Counted from the first letter of the stretch, positions 6,309-15,728 are shown. The stretch is 30,668 nucleotides of DNA from Sphingomonas sp. (GCA_003248865.1 QFPK01000026.1:1-30668), one strand, 5' to 3'. Translations and numbers: made by a program. The notes: generated by a model from the sequence alone, not told the origin.

Positions 6309-9154
6309 TCCGCAAACTCCTCATCACGGCCCTGCTCGCCGCCACGCCGCTGCCCCTTCCCGCGCAGGCCGCGCCCGAGATTGCTGCGCAGCAAAGCCCT
6401 GCCCCACTCGGCGACCTCGTCGCCAAGGTGGACATCCCCTACGAACAATTCACGCTGGCGAACGGCCTGCGCGTGATCGTGCACACCGACCGCAAGGCGC
6501 CCATCGTCTCGGTCAATGTCTGGTATCATGTCGGCTCCGTGGACGAGCCCATGGGCCGCTCCGGCTTCGCCCATCTGTTCGAGCACATCATGTTCCGCGG
6601 CTCCGAACACAGCCGGGTCGATCATTTCAAGCCGCTGGAGGAAGCCGGCGGCAGCCAGTTCAACGGCACCACCGATTTCAACCGCACCAACTATTTCCAG
6701 ACCGTGCCGACCCCGGCGCTCGATCTCGCGCTGTTCCTGGAATCCGATCGCATGGGCTGGCTGCTGCCGGCCATCGACGACAAGGTCGTCAGCTCCGAAC
6801 GCGAGATCGTGCTGAACGAGAAGCGCGACGGCGAGAACCAGCCGGGCGGGCTGCTGTTCCCCGCGTTGCTCGCCGCGCTCTATCCGCCCGAGCATCCCTA
6901 TTCCATCCCGGCCATCGGCCGCGAGCCGGACCTGCGCGCCGCCACCGTGGCTGACGCGAAAAACTGGTTCCGCACCCATTATGGCCCGAACAACGCCGTG
7001 CTGGTGCTGGCGGGCGACATCGATGCGAAGACGGCGCGCCCGCTGGTGGAGCATTGGTTCGGGCAGATCCCGCCGGGGCCCACCCCGGCACGCTTCGCAA
7101 GCCCGGTGCCCGCACGCACCGCGCCCACCCGACAGGTGCTGACGGACAAGGTTGCCACCGTGCAGCTGATCCGCGCCTGGCCCCTGCCCGGGGAGGACAC
7201 CCCCGGCATGGCAGCGCTGGAAGTCGGCCTCGCCACCTTCGGCAGCGGCCCCACCTCGCTTCTCTATGACAGGCTGGTCCGCCGCGAACGGCTGGCGGTG
7301 GGCGTATCCGCCTCCGTCTACAGCTGGGAAGGCGCCAGCATCGCCATGATCGGCGCGGAAGTCCGCCCCGGCGTGGACCCGGCGCAGGTGGAAAAGCGCA
7401 TCGACGAGCTGCTGGCGGAATGGAAGCAGACCGGCCCCAGCGCCGACGAGCTGAACCGGATCGCCACCCGCTCGGTCGCGGGCACCATCCGCGCGCTGGA
7501 ACAGGTGGGCGGCTTCGGCGGCAAGGGGCAGACGCTGGCCGAAGGCGCGGTGTTCTCCGACGATCCGGCAGACTACAAGCGCCAGCTTGCCGAAATCGCC
7601 GGCGCCACGCCCAAAACGGTGAAGGCGGCCGCCGCGCGCTGGCTGACGCCGAACGATCATCGCGTGACGCTGATGCCCGGGGAGCGCAACCCCACCAGCA
7701 TCGACGCCCCGCAAGCCGCCCGCGTGGTGGCCGAAGCCGCGAAACCCGCCGCGCCAGGCTTCCAGCCGCAGGGCACGCCCGCCGACCGCAGCGCTGGTGC
7801 GCCGCCCGCAGGCGACATCACGAAACTCACGGCCGCGAAGGTCGAACGCGCGACGCTGTCCAACGGGATGAAGGTGCAGTTCGTCGCCAACCATGCCGTT
7901 CCCGTGGTGCGGATGCAGATCGCGCTGGACGGCGGCGTCTCGGCCGACAGCCGAGAGAAGCCCGGCACCCAGCGCCTGATGCTGGGCCTGCTGCGCGAAG
8001 GAACCGACGGCGCGCTGGGCGCGCTGGACGGCCCCGAAATCGCCCGGCGGCTGGAACGGCTGGGCGGCAGCGTCTCCGCCTCGGCCGCGCTGGACCGCAC
8101 CCGCATCAGCCTGAACGCGCTCACCCCCAATCTGGCGCCGTCGGTGCAGCTGTTCGCCGACATCGTCAGCCGCCCCACCTTCCCGGACGACCAGCTGGAA
8201 CGGATTCGCGGGCAGGTGCTGGCCGACCTCGCCAATGAAGCGACCGAGCCCGGCGGAATCGCCTTCCGCGCCGCCCCGGCGCTGATCTACGGCCCGGATC
8301 ACCCCTATGGGCAAAGCTTCAACGGCAACGGCACGCCCGAAGGCGTGAAGGCGATCACCCAAGCCGACCTGACGGCCTTCCATGCTGCCCTGCTGCAACC
8401 GGCCGACGCCGTCCTGTTCGTGGTGGGCGACACCACACTGGCCGAGGTGCTGCCCCTGCTGGAGCAGAATTTCGGCAAGCTGAAACCGGGCGCGAAGCCC
8501 TTGCCGCTCGCCAAGGCCGCGGCCCCCGCGCCGCAGGCCCCCGGCAAGATCATCCTCTATGATCGCCCCGGCGCGCCGCAGGCCTTCATCCTGGCGGGCG
8601 CTCCGCTCGCCCTGACCGGCCGCGACGACATCCTTCCGCTGGGTCTCGCCAACGACGTGTTCGGCGGCCTCGCCACCAGCCGCCTCAACAAGCTCCTGCG
8701 CGAGGAAAAGGGCTGGTCCTATGGTGCCTCCTCCTCGGCGGCGCCCACGCGCGGCAACATGCCCTTCCTGCTGACAGCCCCGGTGGACCGCGCCCATGCC
8801 GGCGAATCGATCGCCGCCATCCGCAGCCTGCTGGGCGAGTTCCGCGGCACCCGCCCTCCGCAAGCTGGCGAAGTGGATCGCGCCCGCGCTTCCTCCATCC
8901 GCAGCCTGCCCGCCGATTTCGAAACCGGCGGCGCGGTGCTGGGCGCGCTGGAGCGCGCCGTGGTGCTGAACCGGCCCGATGATTATCTCGCGACCCTACC
9001 CGGCCGGATCGAGGCGGTGCCGTTGAAATCCGTGCAGCAATCGGCGATGCCCGCCGCCGACGATCTGGTGTTCATCGTGGTGGGTGACGCCGCCACGCTG
9101 CAGCCGCAGCTGAAGGCGCTGGGTCTCCCCCTCGAAACTCGCAGCCTTCCCTAA
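6305..9154 (+). CDS. Periplasmic M16 family zinc peptidase, tandem-domain form
   Basis: This 949-residue pitrilysin-type protein has a signal peptide (MIRKLLITALLAATPLPLPAQA), so it is exported. The N-terminal M16 half carries the inverted zinc motif HLFEH (His90, Glu93, His94), with Glu172 in VLNEKR as the likely third ligand. The second half begins near residue 515 (ATLSNGMKVQFVANH) and lacks HxxEH, as expected for the non-catalytic partner half that closes the chamber. The ATG at 6305 is chosen because it begins the signal peptide and overlaps the pepN stop. The open frame continues upstream inside pepN but that is out-of-frame pepN sequence. It probably degrades peptides in the periplasm; the natural substrate is unknown. 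Confidence 0.93.
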   Translation: MIRKLLITALLAATPLPLPAQAAPEIAAQQSPAPLGDLVAKVDIPYEQFTLANGLRVIVHTDRKAPIVSVNVWYHVGSVDEPMGRSGFAHLFEHIMFRGSEHSRVDHFKPLEEAGGSQFNGTTDFNRTNYFQTVPTPALDLALFLESDRMGWLLPAIDDKVVSSEREIVLNEKRDGENQPGGLLFPALLAALYPPEHPYSIPAIGREPDLRAATVADAKNWFRTHYGPNNAVLVLAGDIDAKTARPLVEHWFGQIPPGPTPARFASPVPARTAPTRQVLTDKVATVQLIRAWPLPGEDTPGMAALEVGLATFGSGPTSLLYDRLVRRERLAVGVSASVYSWEGASIAMIGAEVRPGVDPAQVEKRIDELLAEWKQTGPSADELNRIATRSVAGTIRALEQVGGFGGKGQTLAEGAVFSDDPADYKRQLAEIAGATPKTVKAAAARWLTPNDHRVTLMPGERNPTSIDAPQAARVVAEAAKPAAPGFQPQGTPADRSAGAPPAGDITKLTAAKVERATLSNGMKVQFVANHAVPVVRMQIALDGGVSADSREKPGTQRLMLGLLREGTDGALGALDGPEIARRLERLGGSVSASAALDRTRISLNALTPNLAPSVQLFADIVSRPTFPDDQLERIRGQVLADLANEATEPGGIAFRAAPALIYGPDHPYGQSFNGNGTPEGVKAITQADLTAFHAALLQPADAVLFVVGDTTLAEVLPLLEQNFGKLKPGAKPLPLAKAAAPAPQAPGKIILYDRPGAPQAFILAGAPLALTGRDDILPLGLANDVFGGLATSRLNKLLREEKGWSYGASSSAAPTRGNMPFLLTAPVDRAHAGESIAAIRSLLGEFRGTRPPQAGEVDRARASSIRSLPADFETGGAVLGALERAVVLNRPDDYLATLPGRIEAVPLKSVQQSAMPAADDLVFIVVGDAATLQPQLKALGLPLETRSLP

Positions 9155-9214
9155 AGCCGCAGCTTGCCCCCCTCCTCTGCCGACGGTCCAAAAGGCCCGA
9201 TAGAGGAGAGGATC

Positions 9215-11107
9215 ATGACCAAGCTTTCGCGCGCCGACTTCGAAGCGGCGCTCGTCACCACCCATCTGCCCACGCTCGCGGTCTGTGTCGCGCAGGCGAG
9301 CGGCGACGATTCGCTGCTGGATCTCGGCATCCCGGTCTATGATTTCTTCGGCGACGGCATGGGCGATTTCCCGCCCGAGGTGCAGGCGAAGATCCGCGCG
9401 GAGGCGGACCGGGTGCTGTGGCCCATCATCTCCGGAGAGGCCCGGCCCGCCGCCGTCCCCTCCGAGGACCGCATCAGCCGCATGATCAGCTGGATCGCGG
9501 GTGGCGAGGTTCCCGCCCATTACCTCCCCTTCCTGCTGGAGGAGCTCGCGCTGGACGGCGTGGACCGCAAGGCCCCGGCCCCCATCACCGCCGACCGTAA
9601 GCTGTCCGCCCTGATCGTCGGCGCGGGCATGTCCGGCCTGCTCGCCGCCCACCGCCTGCAGCAGGCGGGTGTGGAGGTGACCATCATCGAGGCGAACGAG
9701 GATGTGGGCGGCACCTGGTTCCTGAACCGCTATCCCGGCGTCCGCGTCGACACGCCCAACCATCTCTACAGCTATTCGTTCGAACCCAACCACGACTGGC
9801 CGGAGTTCTACAGCCAGGGCGGCGTGCTGCTGCAATATTTCCAGCGCTTCGCCACCCAACACGGGCTGCGCGCCCTCACCCGCTTCAACACCAGGGTTGA
9901 AAAGGCGGAGTGGGACAACAGCCGGGGAAAATGGCGGGTGCAGACATCGGCTGGCCCGATGGAAGCCGACATGCTGGTCTCGGCCGTGGGCCAGCTGAAC
10001 GAGCCGCGCTATCCCGACATTCCCGGCACCGACAGCTTCGCCGGCCCGGCGTTCCACTCCGCCCGCTGGCGGCACGATGTCGATCTCACTGGCAAGCGTG
10101 TCGCCGTGATCGGAACCGGCGCCTCCGCCTTCCAGTTCGTGCCGGAAATCGCCCCGCAGGTTGCCCATATGGACGTATACCAGCGCACCCCGCCCTGGCT
10201 CGGCCCGACCGACAATTATCACGATCCCGTGCCGGACGCCTTCCAATGGGCGGTGGAACATATCCCCAACTACGACAAATGGTATCGCTTCTGGCTGTTC
10301 TGGATGCTGACCGACGGCGTCATCCCCAACGTCCGCGCCGAAGAGGGCTGGAACGGCCCGGAAGGCACCATCGGCGCGGCCAATGCCGAACTGCGCGCCG
10401 CGCTGATCGACAAGATCGGCGAACAGGTGCGGGCGAACCCGCAGCTGCTGGAACATGTGATCCCGAAATATCCGTTCGGCGGCAAGCGCTCGCTGCGCGA
10501 CAACGGCGTGTGGCTGAAGGCGCTGCAGCGCGACAATGTCGAGCTGGTAACGGACGGGATCGACCATGTCGAACCCGATGCCGTGGTTACGAAAGACGGC
10601 AAGCGCCATCCGACCGACGTGCTGATCTACGGCACCGGCTTCCACGCCACGGATTTCCTGCGCAGCTTCAGCGTGAAGGGGCTGGGCGGCCGCGACCTGC
10701 ACGAAGGCTGGCAGGGCGACGCCCGCGCCTGGCTGGGCATGATGGTGCCGGGCTTCCCGAATTTCTTCATGATCTACGGGCCGAACACCAACATCGTCGT
10801 CAACGGCTCCATCATCTTCTTCTCGGAATGCGCGGTGAACTACATCGCAGAGGCCGCGCGCTTGATCGCGACCGAGGGGCCCGTTAGCGTGCGTCAAGAT
10901 GTGCACGACAGCTTCAACGCGACTGTGGATGCGGAAAACCGCATGATGGCCTGGGGGCAGCAGGGCTTCACCAGCTGGTACAAGAATGCCAGCGGCCGCG
11001 TCAGCCAGAACTGGCCTTTCGCGCTGGTGGATTACTGGAAGGCAACGCGCGCCCCAAACCCGGCAGATCTTGAGCCTGTGGCGCCCGACAGGGCCTCGGC
11101 CGCCTGA
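9215..11107 (+). CDS. Flavin-dependent Baeyer-Villiger monooxygenase, 4-hydroxyacetophenone monooxygenase-like
   Basis: The 630-residue product is a type I Baeyer-Villiger monooxygenase, an FAD and NADPH enzyme that converts ketones to esters or lactones. The FAD Rossmann motif GAGMSG is at 136-141 and the NADPH motif GTGASA at 300-305. The family fingerprint FxGxxxHxxxW is met by FAGPAFHSARW at 275-285, followed by Arg instead of Pro or Asp. About 130 residues precede the FAD domain. That extension (THLPTLAVCVAQASGDDSLL) resembles the N-terminal domain of 4-hydroxyacetophenone monooxygenase rather than shorter cyclohexanone enzymes. The ATG at 9215 has a strong ribosome site, GAGGAGAG, five bases upstream. 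The natural ketone is unknown. A receptor and a dehydrogenase lie downstream. Confidence 0.9.
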   Translation: MTKLSRADFEAALVTTHLPTLAVCVAQASGDDSLLDLGIPVYDFFGDGMGDFPPEVQAKIRAEADRVLWPIISGEARPAAVPSEDRISRMISWIAGGEVPAHYLPFLLEELALDGVDRKAPAPITADRKLSALIVGAGMSGLLAAHRLQQAGVEVTIIEANEDVGGTWFLNRYPGVRVDTPNHLYSYSFEPNHDWPEFYSQGGVLLQYFQRFATQHGLRALTRFNTRVEKAEWDNSRGKWRVQTSAGPMEADMLVSAVGQLNEPRYPDIPGTDSFAGPAFHSARWRHDVDLTGKRVAVIGTGASAFQFVPEIAPQVAHMDVYQRTPPWLGPTDNYHDPVPDAFQWAVEHIPNYDKWYRFWLFWMLTDGVIPNVRAEEGWNGPEGTIGAANAELRAALIDKIGEQVRANPQLLEHVIPKYPFGGKRSLRDNGVWLKALQRDNVELVTDGIDHVEPDAVVTKDGKRHPTDVLIYGTGFHATDFLRSFSVKGLGGRDLHEGWQGDARAWLGMMVPGFPNFFMIYGPNTNIVVNGSIIFFSECAVNYIAEAARLIATEGPVSVRQDVHDSFNATVDAENRMMAWGQQGFTSWYKNASGRVSQNWPFALVDYWKATRAPNPADLEPVAPDRASAA

Positions 11108-11111
11108 CTGC

Positions 11112-11810
11112 ATGCGAAGGGCCGCCCATCCCGAACCCCATGCGGTCGAACGGATCGGCTGGCTTCGGGCGGCGGTTCTGGGCGCCAATGACGGGATCCT
11201 GTCGACCGCAGGGCTGGTAATCGGCGTAGCAGGCGCCGGAACCGCTCGCGGTGACATCTTGCTCGCGGGCATCGCCGGCATGGCAGCCGGCGCGCTGTCG
11301 ATGGCGGCCGGCGAATATGTCTCCGTCAGCTCACAAAAGGATGCGGAACAGGCAGATCTGAACCGCGAAGCGCGGGAATTGGCCGCACAGCCGGAGCAGG
11401 AACTGGCTGAGCTGGTATCTATCTACATGAGTCGGGGGATGAACAAGGAAACTGCCAGGCAGGCCGCACAGCAAACCACCGCCCGGGACGCGCTGGCGGC
11501 TCATGCCAGGGCGGAACTGGGGATCACCTCCGCTACTATTGCCCGGCCGTTGCAGGCAGCCTTCGCCTCTGCCCTCACCTTTTCTGCGGGCGCAGCATTG
11601 CCGCTGTTCACAGTTCGTTTCGCGCCGGAGCCGTTGATCGCAGCAGCAATTGCCATTTCCACACTGCTGGCCCTCGCGCTGCTGGGGTGGCTGGGGGCAT
11701 GGGCCGGCAAGGCTCCAGCGCCCCGCGCCGTGCTGCGCGTCAGTTTCTGGGGTGCGATCGCAATGGCGGTGACCTACGGCATAGGAAAACTCGCCGGCAC
11801 TGCCGTCTGA
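11112..11810 (+). CDS. VIT/CCC1 family membrane transporter (iron/manganese)
   Basis: The 232-residue protein matches the VIT1/CCC1 family, which moves Fe(II) or Mn(II) across membranes. Family signatures are AAVLGANDGILSTAGLVIGV (residues 20-39) and AAGEYVSVSSQKDAE (65-79). A hydrophilic, Glu/Gln-rich cytoplasmic segment follows at about 80-140, then three hydrophobic segments to the C-terminus. The ATG at 11112 is four bases after the monooxygenase stop, so the two are probably co-transcribed; the longer open frame upstream is out-of-frame monooxygenase sequence. A role in metal detoxification or storage is family inference, and no functional link to the monooxygenase is evident. A symmetrical terminator follows. 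Confidence 0.9.
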   Translation: MRRAAHPEPHAVERIGWLRAAVLGANDGILSTAGLVIGVAGAGTARGDILLAGIAGMAAGALSMAAGEYVSVSSQKDAEQADLNREARELAAQPEQELAELVSIYMSRGMNKETARQAAQQTTARDALAAHARAELGITSATIARPLQAAFASALTFSAGAALPLFTVRFAPEPLIAAAIAISTLLALALLGWLGAWAGKAPAPRAVLRVSFWGAIAMAVTYGIGKLAGTAV

Positions 11811-11831
11811 TCCGGCCAGAATGCTCCGCGC

Positions 11832-11866
11832 AACGAAAAAGGGCGGAGTTTCCCCCGCCCTTCGTT
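11832..11866. terminator. Bidirectional intrinsic terminator
   Basis: The stem GGGCGG (11841-11846) / CCGCCC (11855-11860) is extended outward by AA/TT and then by AACGAA / TTCGTT after a small bulge. An A-run lies on the left and a T-rich tail (TTCGTTCTTT) on the right. It sits between the convergent VIT gene and TonB-receptor gene and can serve both. Confidence 0.8.
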
Positions 11867-11884
11867 CTTTCCAATCCGGCCGGA

Positions 11885-14572
11885 TCAGAATTTGGTGCGC
11901 AGCGTCAGCCCGAATGTGCGCGGCTCGGCCAGGAAGGTGCCGAACAACGTGGTCGCCGGCGTGCCGTTGGAGGCGGTTTGTGCCACGCTGCCAGACCCGA
12001 GCAGCGGGCCGTTGAAGGCGACCTGCTGATACTGTTCATTGAACAGATTCTGCGCCCAGGCTTCGATCTGCCATTTACGGTCATTGCCGTTCAAACCCAG
12101 ACGGGCGTTCACAACCATCACCGGCGCCTGGCGCTTTTCCGGGAACAGGTCAGATCCGGTGTTCACCGCCGATTGCAGACGGTAGTCGACATAGACCAGC
12201 GCACCGATGTTGTCGGTGACAGCAGGCGTCCAGGTGAGCGCCGCAGTGTGAACCAGTTCAGGCGCGTGCGACATCTGCTGGCCCGGCAGGTTCGCGAGTG
12301 CCGGCGACAGCGGGCGGCCACCAGCGCCAACCAGGTCGTTGCGATACTTGCTCTTCGCATAGGTCAGGCCGAAGTTCACCATCACATCACGGATCGGGAA
12401 GATCAGGCTTTCCAGTTCAACCCCCGTCGAGGTGACCCCGCCCCGCAGCCGATCCGGATCGCAGGCGCCGGTGATGGCGGAGGCATCGCTGTCGGCACCG
12501 TTCAGATCATCCCGGCAGGACTGGATATTTTCCACCACATAGCTGGTGCCGTTGAAGGTGTTCAGCTGGAACTGATCATAGATCGCGCGGAACGCCGCCA
12601 GATTCAATTGGAACGAGCGCAGATCCAGCTTGGCACCGATTTCAAGGCTCTTCACCTTTTCCGGCTCGAACTCGAGCTGGGCGAGGCTTGGCGCAGACAT
12701 GCTGAGAGGCGAGCGGTCGAGATTGAAGCCGCCGGCCTTATAACCCAGCGAGTAGCTCGCATAGGTCATCAGCTCGTCGATCGGCTTCCAGCTCAGCACC
12801 GCAGTGCCGGTCCATTCATCCTCGTTCCTGGAGATGCTGTCGGTCATGCTTGCGATCGGATTGATGGCGCAAGGTGCCGCCGCCAGCGCAGCAAAGGCCG
12901 GATTGGCTGCGATTGCTGCACACAATGTATTGTCGCCACGCAGATCGACATCCAGCGTCTTGCGCTCATTGGTGTAGCGGGCGCCGATCGTCAGCTGCAA
13001 CTTGTCAGGCACCAGCTCAAACACATTGTGCGTGAAGATCGCGAAGTTGCGGCTCGTCTGCTGGAAGCGGTCTTCCACCGTGCCCCGGCCATTGATGGTG
13101 TCGCCCGGGCGACCGACGGCGGCAGCCACCGCATCATAGCCATACAGGCCCGGAATGGCGAGGCCGCCCCACAGCGCCACGGGCGTCCGCAGCGCAGCAG
13201 GGATCGCAGGGTTGCCGGCGATCGCGGCGGCCACAGAGCTGTTCACACAGCCGTTGGACCCCGGAGACAGCAGGCCATTGATGCCGATGGAGGAGGCGGT
13301 CTGCGAGAAGCTGTTGGCCACAAGACAGTTCAGGAACTTCGTGGCATCCTGGCCGAAGCGCAGGTCATCGGTCATGTCCAGCTTCTCATGGGCGTAGTAG
13401 CCGCCCACCAGCCAGTCCAGCCGATCATTGAACGCCCGTCCGTTCAGCCGCAGCTCCTGGCTGAAGGTGCGGAAGCGCCGGGTCTGATTGTCGCGAGCCA
13501 GAATGTCGAGATTGGTGAAATCCGCATCCTGTCCCATCGAAACCTTCCAGTCCCGATAGCCGGTGATCGAGGTGAGATCGCCGAAGCCCAATGACCAGTT
13601 CACTTCAGCCGAAAGGCCCCAGTCCGTCACGTCGGAGCGATAGTCGCGGCCCGGCGTGATGGCCGCCTCGCGGGCGCCGGTATCGTCGCTGATCACACCG
13701 CCTAGGCCGCGCACGATGCCGACGATGGGGTTGTTGGAGGTGACGTTCACATTGCCCTGCGCATCGCGCGTGGCCATCTGGAACGGCAGAAAGCTTGCTG
13801 CGCAGCATTCCTCATTCCGCTTCGCATAATCGCCAGTCACACGGATCTCCAGATCGGAGGTCGGCGTAAACAGCATTTGCCCCCGCAGCAGCCAGCGGTC
13901 GCGATCATTCACGGTGCGGCCGGAAATCACGTCGGTCACGAAACCGTCGCGGCGGGTGAACACGCCGTCCAGACGATAGGCCAGCTTGTCGTCGATCAAT
14001 GGCCCCGTGATGCCGCCAGCAAGACGCCAGTAATCGAAGTTACCGTAGGAAACCTCAGCCGTGCCGCCCGTTTCAAATTCGGGCTTGGCCGTCACGATAT
14101 TAATAAGGCCGGCAGAGGCATTGCGCCCGAACAGCGTGCCCTGCGGCCCACGCAGCACTTCGATCCGCTCCACTGCGCCGAGTTCCGTCAGACCCACGCC
14201 AGAGCGGGAGCGATAGACCCCGTCGATGAACACCGCGACCGAGGATTCAAGACCGGGGTTGTCGCCCACAGTGCCGATACCGCGGATCCGCGCCACACCG
14301 CCGCCGGATTCCGACGAAGACGAGGACACCAAGAGAGACGGGCTGATCTGGTTCAGCTGGCGGATGTCGGTGGCACCGGAATTCTGCAGGCTTTCGGCCG
14401 TGATCGCGCTCACGGCGATCGGCACGTCGCTCAGCGCCTGGGCACGCTTGGTGGCCGTGATGATGATGTCTGGGCCTCCCAGACCGTCATCCTGAACGGT
14501 GGACTGCTCGTCCTGAGCAGCAACAGGCATGGCGCACAGCAACGCCACAGACGCAAGTAGGGTGGAACGCAT
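11885..14572 (-). CDS. TonB-dependent outer-membrane receptor
   Basis: The 895-residue outer-membrane receptor has a signal peptide (MRSTLLASVALLCAMPVAAQ). A TonB-box-like DIIITATKR follows, then a plug domain (DVPIAVSAITAESLQNSG; RGIGTVGDN; VERIEVLRGPQGTLFGRNAS; SAGLINIVTAKP). A long beta-barrel ends in the aromatic C-terminus GLTLRTKF. It imports a scarce ligand using TonB-ExbBD energy. The plug style is that of the many sphingomonad receptors for plant or aromatic compounds rather than of a clear siderophore receptor, but the ligand cannot be read. The ATG at 14572 is preceded by GGGAGAG at good spacing; a TTG four codons upstream is less likely. It lies between a Baeyer-Villiger enzyme and a dehydrogenase, suggesting uptake of their substrate. 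Confidence 0.93.
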   Translation of the reverse strand: MRSTLLASVALLCAMPVAAQDEQSTVQDDGLGGPDIIITATKRAQALSDVPIAVSAITAESLQNSGATDIRQLNQISPSLLVSSSSSESGGGVARIRGIGTVGDNPGLESSVAVFIDGVYRSRSGVGLTELGAVERIEVLRGPQGTLFGRNASAGLINIVTAKPEFETGGTAEVSYGNFDYWRLAGGITGPLIDDKLAYRLDGVFTRRDGFVTDVISGRTVNDRDRWLLRGQMLFTPTSDLEIRVTGDYAKRNEECCAASFLPFQMATRDAQGNVNVTSNNPIVGIVRGLGGVISDDTGAREAAITPGRDYRSDVTDWGLSAEVNWSLGFGDLTSITGYRDWKVSMGQDADFTNLDILARDNQTRRFRTFSQELRLNGRAFNDRLDWLVGGYYAHEKLDMTDDLRFGQDATKFLNCLVANSFSQTASSIGINGLLSPGSNGCVNSSVAAAIAGNPAIPAALRTPVALWGGLAIPGLYGYDAVAAAVGRPGDTINGRGTVEDRFQQTSRNFAIFTHNVFELVPDKLQLTIGARYTNERKTLDVDLRGDNTLCAAIAANPAFAALAAAPCAINPIASMTDSISRNEDEWTGTAVLSWKPIDELMTYASYSLGYKAGGFNLDRSPLSMSAPSLAQLEFEPEKVKSLEIGAKLDLRSFQLNLAAFRAIYDQFQLNTFNGTSYVVENIQSCRDDLNGADSDASAITGACDPDRLRGGVTSTGVELESLIFPIRDVMVNFGLTYAKSKYRNDLVGAGGRPLSPALANLPGQQMSHAPELVHTAALTWTPAVTDNIGALVYVDYRLQSAVNTGSDLFPEKRQAPVMVVNARLGLNGNDRKWQIEAWAQNLFNEQYQQVAFNGPLLGSGSVAQTASNGTPATTLFGTFLAEPRTFGLTLRTKF

Positions 14573-14652
14573 GATCTCTCCCAAAGTCCATTAAAATCGC
14601 GGCGCACCCTCCACAGCGGCCACTGATTGATCGGTTAGCTAGGCCCGTCCCG

Positions 14653-14671
14653 GCAAAGGTTCAACCTTTGC
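14653..14671. promoter_or_regulatory. Perfect 9-1-9 palindrome, candidate operator at the TonB-receptor promoter
   Basis: GCAAAGGTT-C-AACCTTTGC is a perfect inverted repeat in the 282-bp gap between the divergent receptor and SDR genes. Read on the minus strand it contains TTGAAC, and 17 bases later comes TAGCTA, a possible -35/-10 pair for the receptor. A repressor bound here would cover the -35. It could also be a short hairpin, but no T-run or upstream gene makes a terminator likely. The rest of the gap shows no gene. Confidence 0.4.
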
Positions 14672-14854
14672 TGCGATGCACAATTTCGCTTTGCAGATCA
14701 GACTGTTGCTGCAGAGACACGAAATTCGCCGTTAACAGGCCAGCCAGTTGCGGCACGATGGCCGCGAACCTCTTTATACTGCCAGTCCACCAATTGAAAC
14801 CAGGCCCGGCAAGCGCCTTGCACCGACATCGGAACGCGAAGAGGATTCAGCATC

Positions 14855-15631
14855 GTGGCACGTCTGGAAGGCAAGATCGCGCTCGTCACCGGGGCCGCAT
14901 CCGGGCTGGGCAAGCGCATGGCCGAACGCTTCGCGGGCGAAGGCGCCCGCGTGCTGCTCACAGACCTGAACGGCGAAGGGGCGATCGCCGCCGCCGCCGC
15001 CATCGGTCCCAACGCCGCCGGCTTCGCCCATGATGTCACCAGCGAAACACAATGGATCGCGGCAATCGCAGAGGCAAAGCGCGTCTTCGGCGGGCTCCAC
15101 ATCCTCGTCAACAACGCCGGCATCGGCACCCCGGGCAGCGTGGAAGACACCAGCCTCGATGACTGGCGCCTCGTCCATGCCATTGATCTCGACGGCGTGT
15201 TCCTCGGCTGTAAGCACGCCATCCCGCTGATCCGCGAAACTACCCGCGCCGAAGGCAGCCGGGGCTCCATCCTCAACATCTCCTCCATCGCCGGCATCAT
15301 CGCCTCCGGCCGGATGGCCGCCTACAACAGCGCCAAGGCCGGCGTGCGCCACCTCACAAAGTCGGTCGCCCTGCACTGCGCCTCGAAAAAAGACGCCATC
15401 ACCTGCAACTCCATCCACCCCACCTTCATGGACACCCCCATCCTCGACAATTTCCAGGGCGCCGGCCTCACCAAGGAAGATGTAAAGGCCAAGCTCGGCC
15501 GCCAGGTTCCTCTGGGCGTGATCGGCGAGCCCGACGACGTGGCATGGGGCGCCGTCTACCTCTGTTCAGACGAAGCCCGTTTCGTGACAGGCGCGGAACT
15601 GTACATCGATGGCGGTATTTCGGCGATGTAA
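14855..15631 (+). CDS. NAD-dependent short-chain dehydrogenase/reductase
   Basis: The 258-residue classical SDR has the cofactor motif TGAASGLG at 12-19 and Asp37 at the end of the second strand (VLLTDLN), which favours NAD over NADP. NNAG is at 86-89 and the catalytic triad is Ser144, Tyr157 and Lys161 (YNSAK). The C-terminal YIDGGISAM is typical. It resembles sphingomonad SDRs for cyclic or steroidal alcohols. I infer an alcohol-to-ketone step that could feed the nearby Baeyer-Villiger enzyme. The start is the GTG at 14855, giving MARLEGKIALVTG, with GAGGA at 14841-14845. It is divergent from the TonB receptor. The precise substrate is unknown. Confidence 0.9.
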   Translation: MARLEGKIALVTGAASGLGKRMAERFAGEGARVLLTDLNGEGAIAAAAAIGPNAAGFAHDVTSETQWIAAIAEAKRVFGGLHILVNNAGIGTPGSVEDTSLDDWRLVHAIDLDGVFLGCKHAIPLIRETTRAEGSRGSILNISSIAGIIASGRMAAYNSAKAGVRHLTKSVALHCASKKDAITCNSIHPTFMDTPILDNFQGAGLTKEDVKAKLGRQVPLGVIGEPDDVAWGAVYLCSDEARFVTGAELYIDGGISAM

Positions 15632-15678
15632 GGAGAGGAGGGCTTCACGCACCAGCGCCTGTCCGCAGCAAAGAAAAC

Positions 15679-15703
15679 GGGGGCCGTCTGCACGACGGCC
15701 CCC
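15679..15703 (-). terminator. Intrinsic terminator of the porin-MFS operon
   Basis: The ten-base stem GGGGGCCGTC / GACGGCCCCC has a five-base loop. On the minus strand it is followed by GTTTTCTTT, a good T-run, while on the plus strand nothing T-rich follows. It therefore ends leftward transcription from the MFS gene and lies between the convergent SDR and MFS genes. Confidence 0.85.
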
Positions 15704-15728
15704 GCAATAGATCGGCTTTCGCCGGGTC

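Noticed and set aside
6107..8863. Long minus-strand open frame (918 codons) opposite the M16 peptidase
   Set aside because: Arg/Gly/His/Gln-rich translation with no family motif; the plus strand has clear signal peptide and zinc motif. Such shadows are common in GC-rich DNA. The same applies to frames at 8996-11281 (minus), 11687-13594 (plus), 15900-17636 (plus), 4080-5615 (minus) and 1733-2767 (minus).
14619..14640. Imperfect dyad TGATTGATCGGTTA near the TonB receptor as a TetR-type operator
   Set aside because: Only about 8 of 14 positions are symmetrical and no TetR gene is nearby; the perfect palindrome at 14653-14671 is the better candidate.
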